Assembly: GCA_027070385.1 (NCBI GenBank)
Contig: JALXDW010000177.1
Span: 1 to 6,774 of the forward strand
DNA length: 6,774 nucleotides
Reading direction: 5' to 3'
Source of the DNA: Chromatiales bacterium
Lineage (GTDB): Bacteria; Pseudomonadota; Gammaproteobacteria; UBA6429; Thiohalophilaceae
Shown here: positions 6,642-6,774 of the stretch, one piece after another
Position numbering within the stretch: the stretch's first letter is position 1
Layout of the letters: each line of letters starts with the position of its first letter
Program-made: the position numbers and the translations under genes
The notes under the pieces: generated by a model
The model's input: the letters and a program-made list of their open reading frames with translations, nothing else
Databases searched by the model: none
Told to the model about the DNA's origin: nothing

Positions 6642-6774
6642 TTATTTTAAAATTGTTATATCTGCATTTGCTTCTTTATTATGAATAAAAACAAGGTCGT
6701 TACCCGAAGCGGATTTATGACAGGCAATACATCCTTTATTCATACCTTTTGCTACACGACCAGCTAACTGCATA
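6642..6774 (-). CDS. C-terminal fragment of a c-type cytochrome (possibly P460-like)
   Basis: An open frame enters from the right edge on the minus strand and ends at a TAA followed directly by TGA. The 43 visible residues begin MQLAGRVAKGMNKGC; that Met is probably internal. They include one CIACH haem c attachment motif (CxxCH, residues 15-19 of the fragment) and then KSASGNDLVFIHN. A CxxCH close to the C terminus, followed by Asp-x-Val-Phe, recalls cytochrome P460-family proteins, which handle hydroxylamine or nitric oxide. A cytochrome c' or another small monohaem cytochrome also has a C-terminal CxxCH. The N terminus, a presumed signal peptide and any P460 cross-link lysine lie outside the window. 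The gene converges on sbcB and shares the hairpin at 6594-6616. Confidence 0.75.
   Translation of the reverse strand, partial: MQLAGRVAKGMNKGCIACHKSASGNDLVFIHNKEANADITILK

Overview
The window looks like a chromosomal, housekeeping-rich stretch of a gammaproteobacterium with moderate GC. The basis is close resemblance, remembered rather than searched, to Escherichia coli Ffh, YfjD/CorB and exonuclease I, plus the ffh / ypjD / corB neighbourhood that E. coli also has. A c-type cytochrome fragment at the right edge suggests a respiring organism. Genus cannot be fixed from this sequence.

Left part (1-1330, minus strand): the N-terminal 174 codons of ffh (signal recognition particle GTPase) run off the left edge. 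Immediately upstream, on the same strand, is a metallo-beta-lactamase-fold hydrolase that resembles class II cyclic-nucleotide phosphodiesterases and RNase Z. Positions 1331-1636 form a 306-base divergent intergenic region. It contains two back-to-back sigma70-like promoters whose -35 boxes interlock on a small palindrome.

Middle part (1637-3820, plus strand): ypjD (CcsA-like inner-membrane protein) is followed by corB/yfjD (CNNM-CBS-CBS-CorC membrane protein, putative divalent cation transport). The latter probably starts at TTG. The order ffh (divergent) / ypjD / corB matches E. coli, with the phosphodiesterase-like gene added between ffh and ypjD.

Right part (3938-6563, plus strand): a protein with two degenerate FHA-like domains and a single-domain PilZ protein lie 37 bases apart and look co-transcribed. 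They are followed by sbcB (exonuclease I). A GC-rich hairpin at 6594-6616 ends this run and also serves the converging gene at the right edge. That gene is only a C-terminal piece with one CxxCH haem-binding motif, reminiscent of cytochrome P460-type proteins.

Functionally the window mixes protein targeting, ion homeostasis, DNA repair and probable second-messenger genes (a possible cAMP/cyclic-nucleotide hydrolase and a cyclic-di-GMP receptor). I see no mobile element, CRISPR array, tRNA or rRNA. No convincing new multi-gene system is present. The least ordinary items are the FHA-PilZ pair with degenerate FHA cores and the interlocked divergent promoters.
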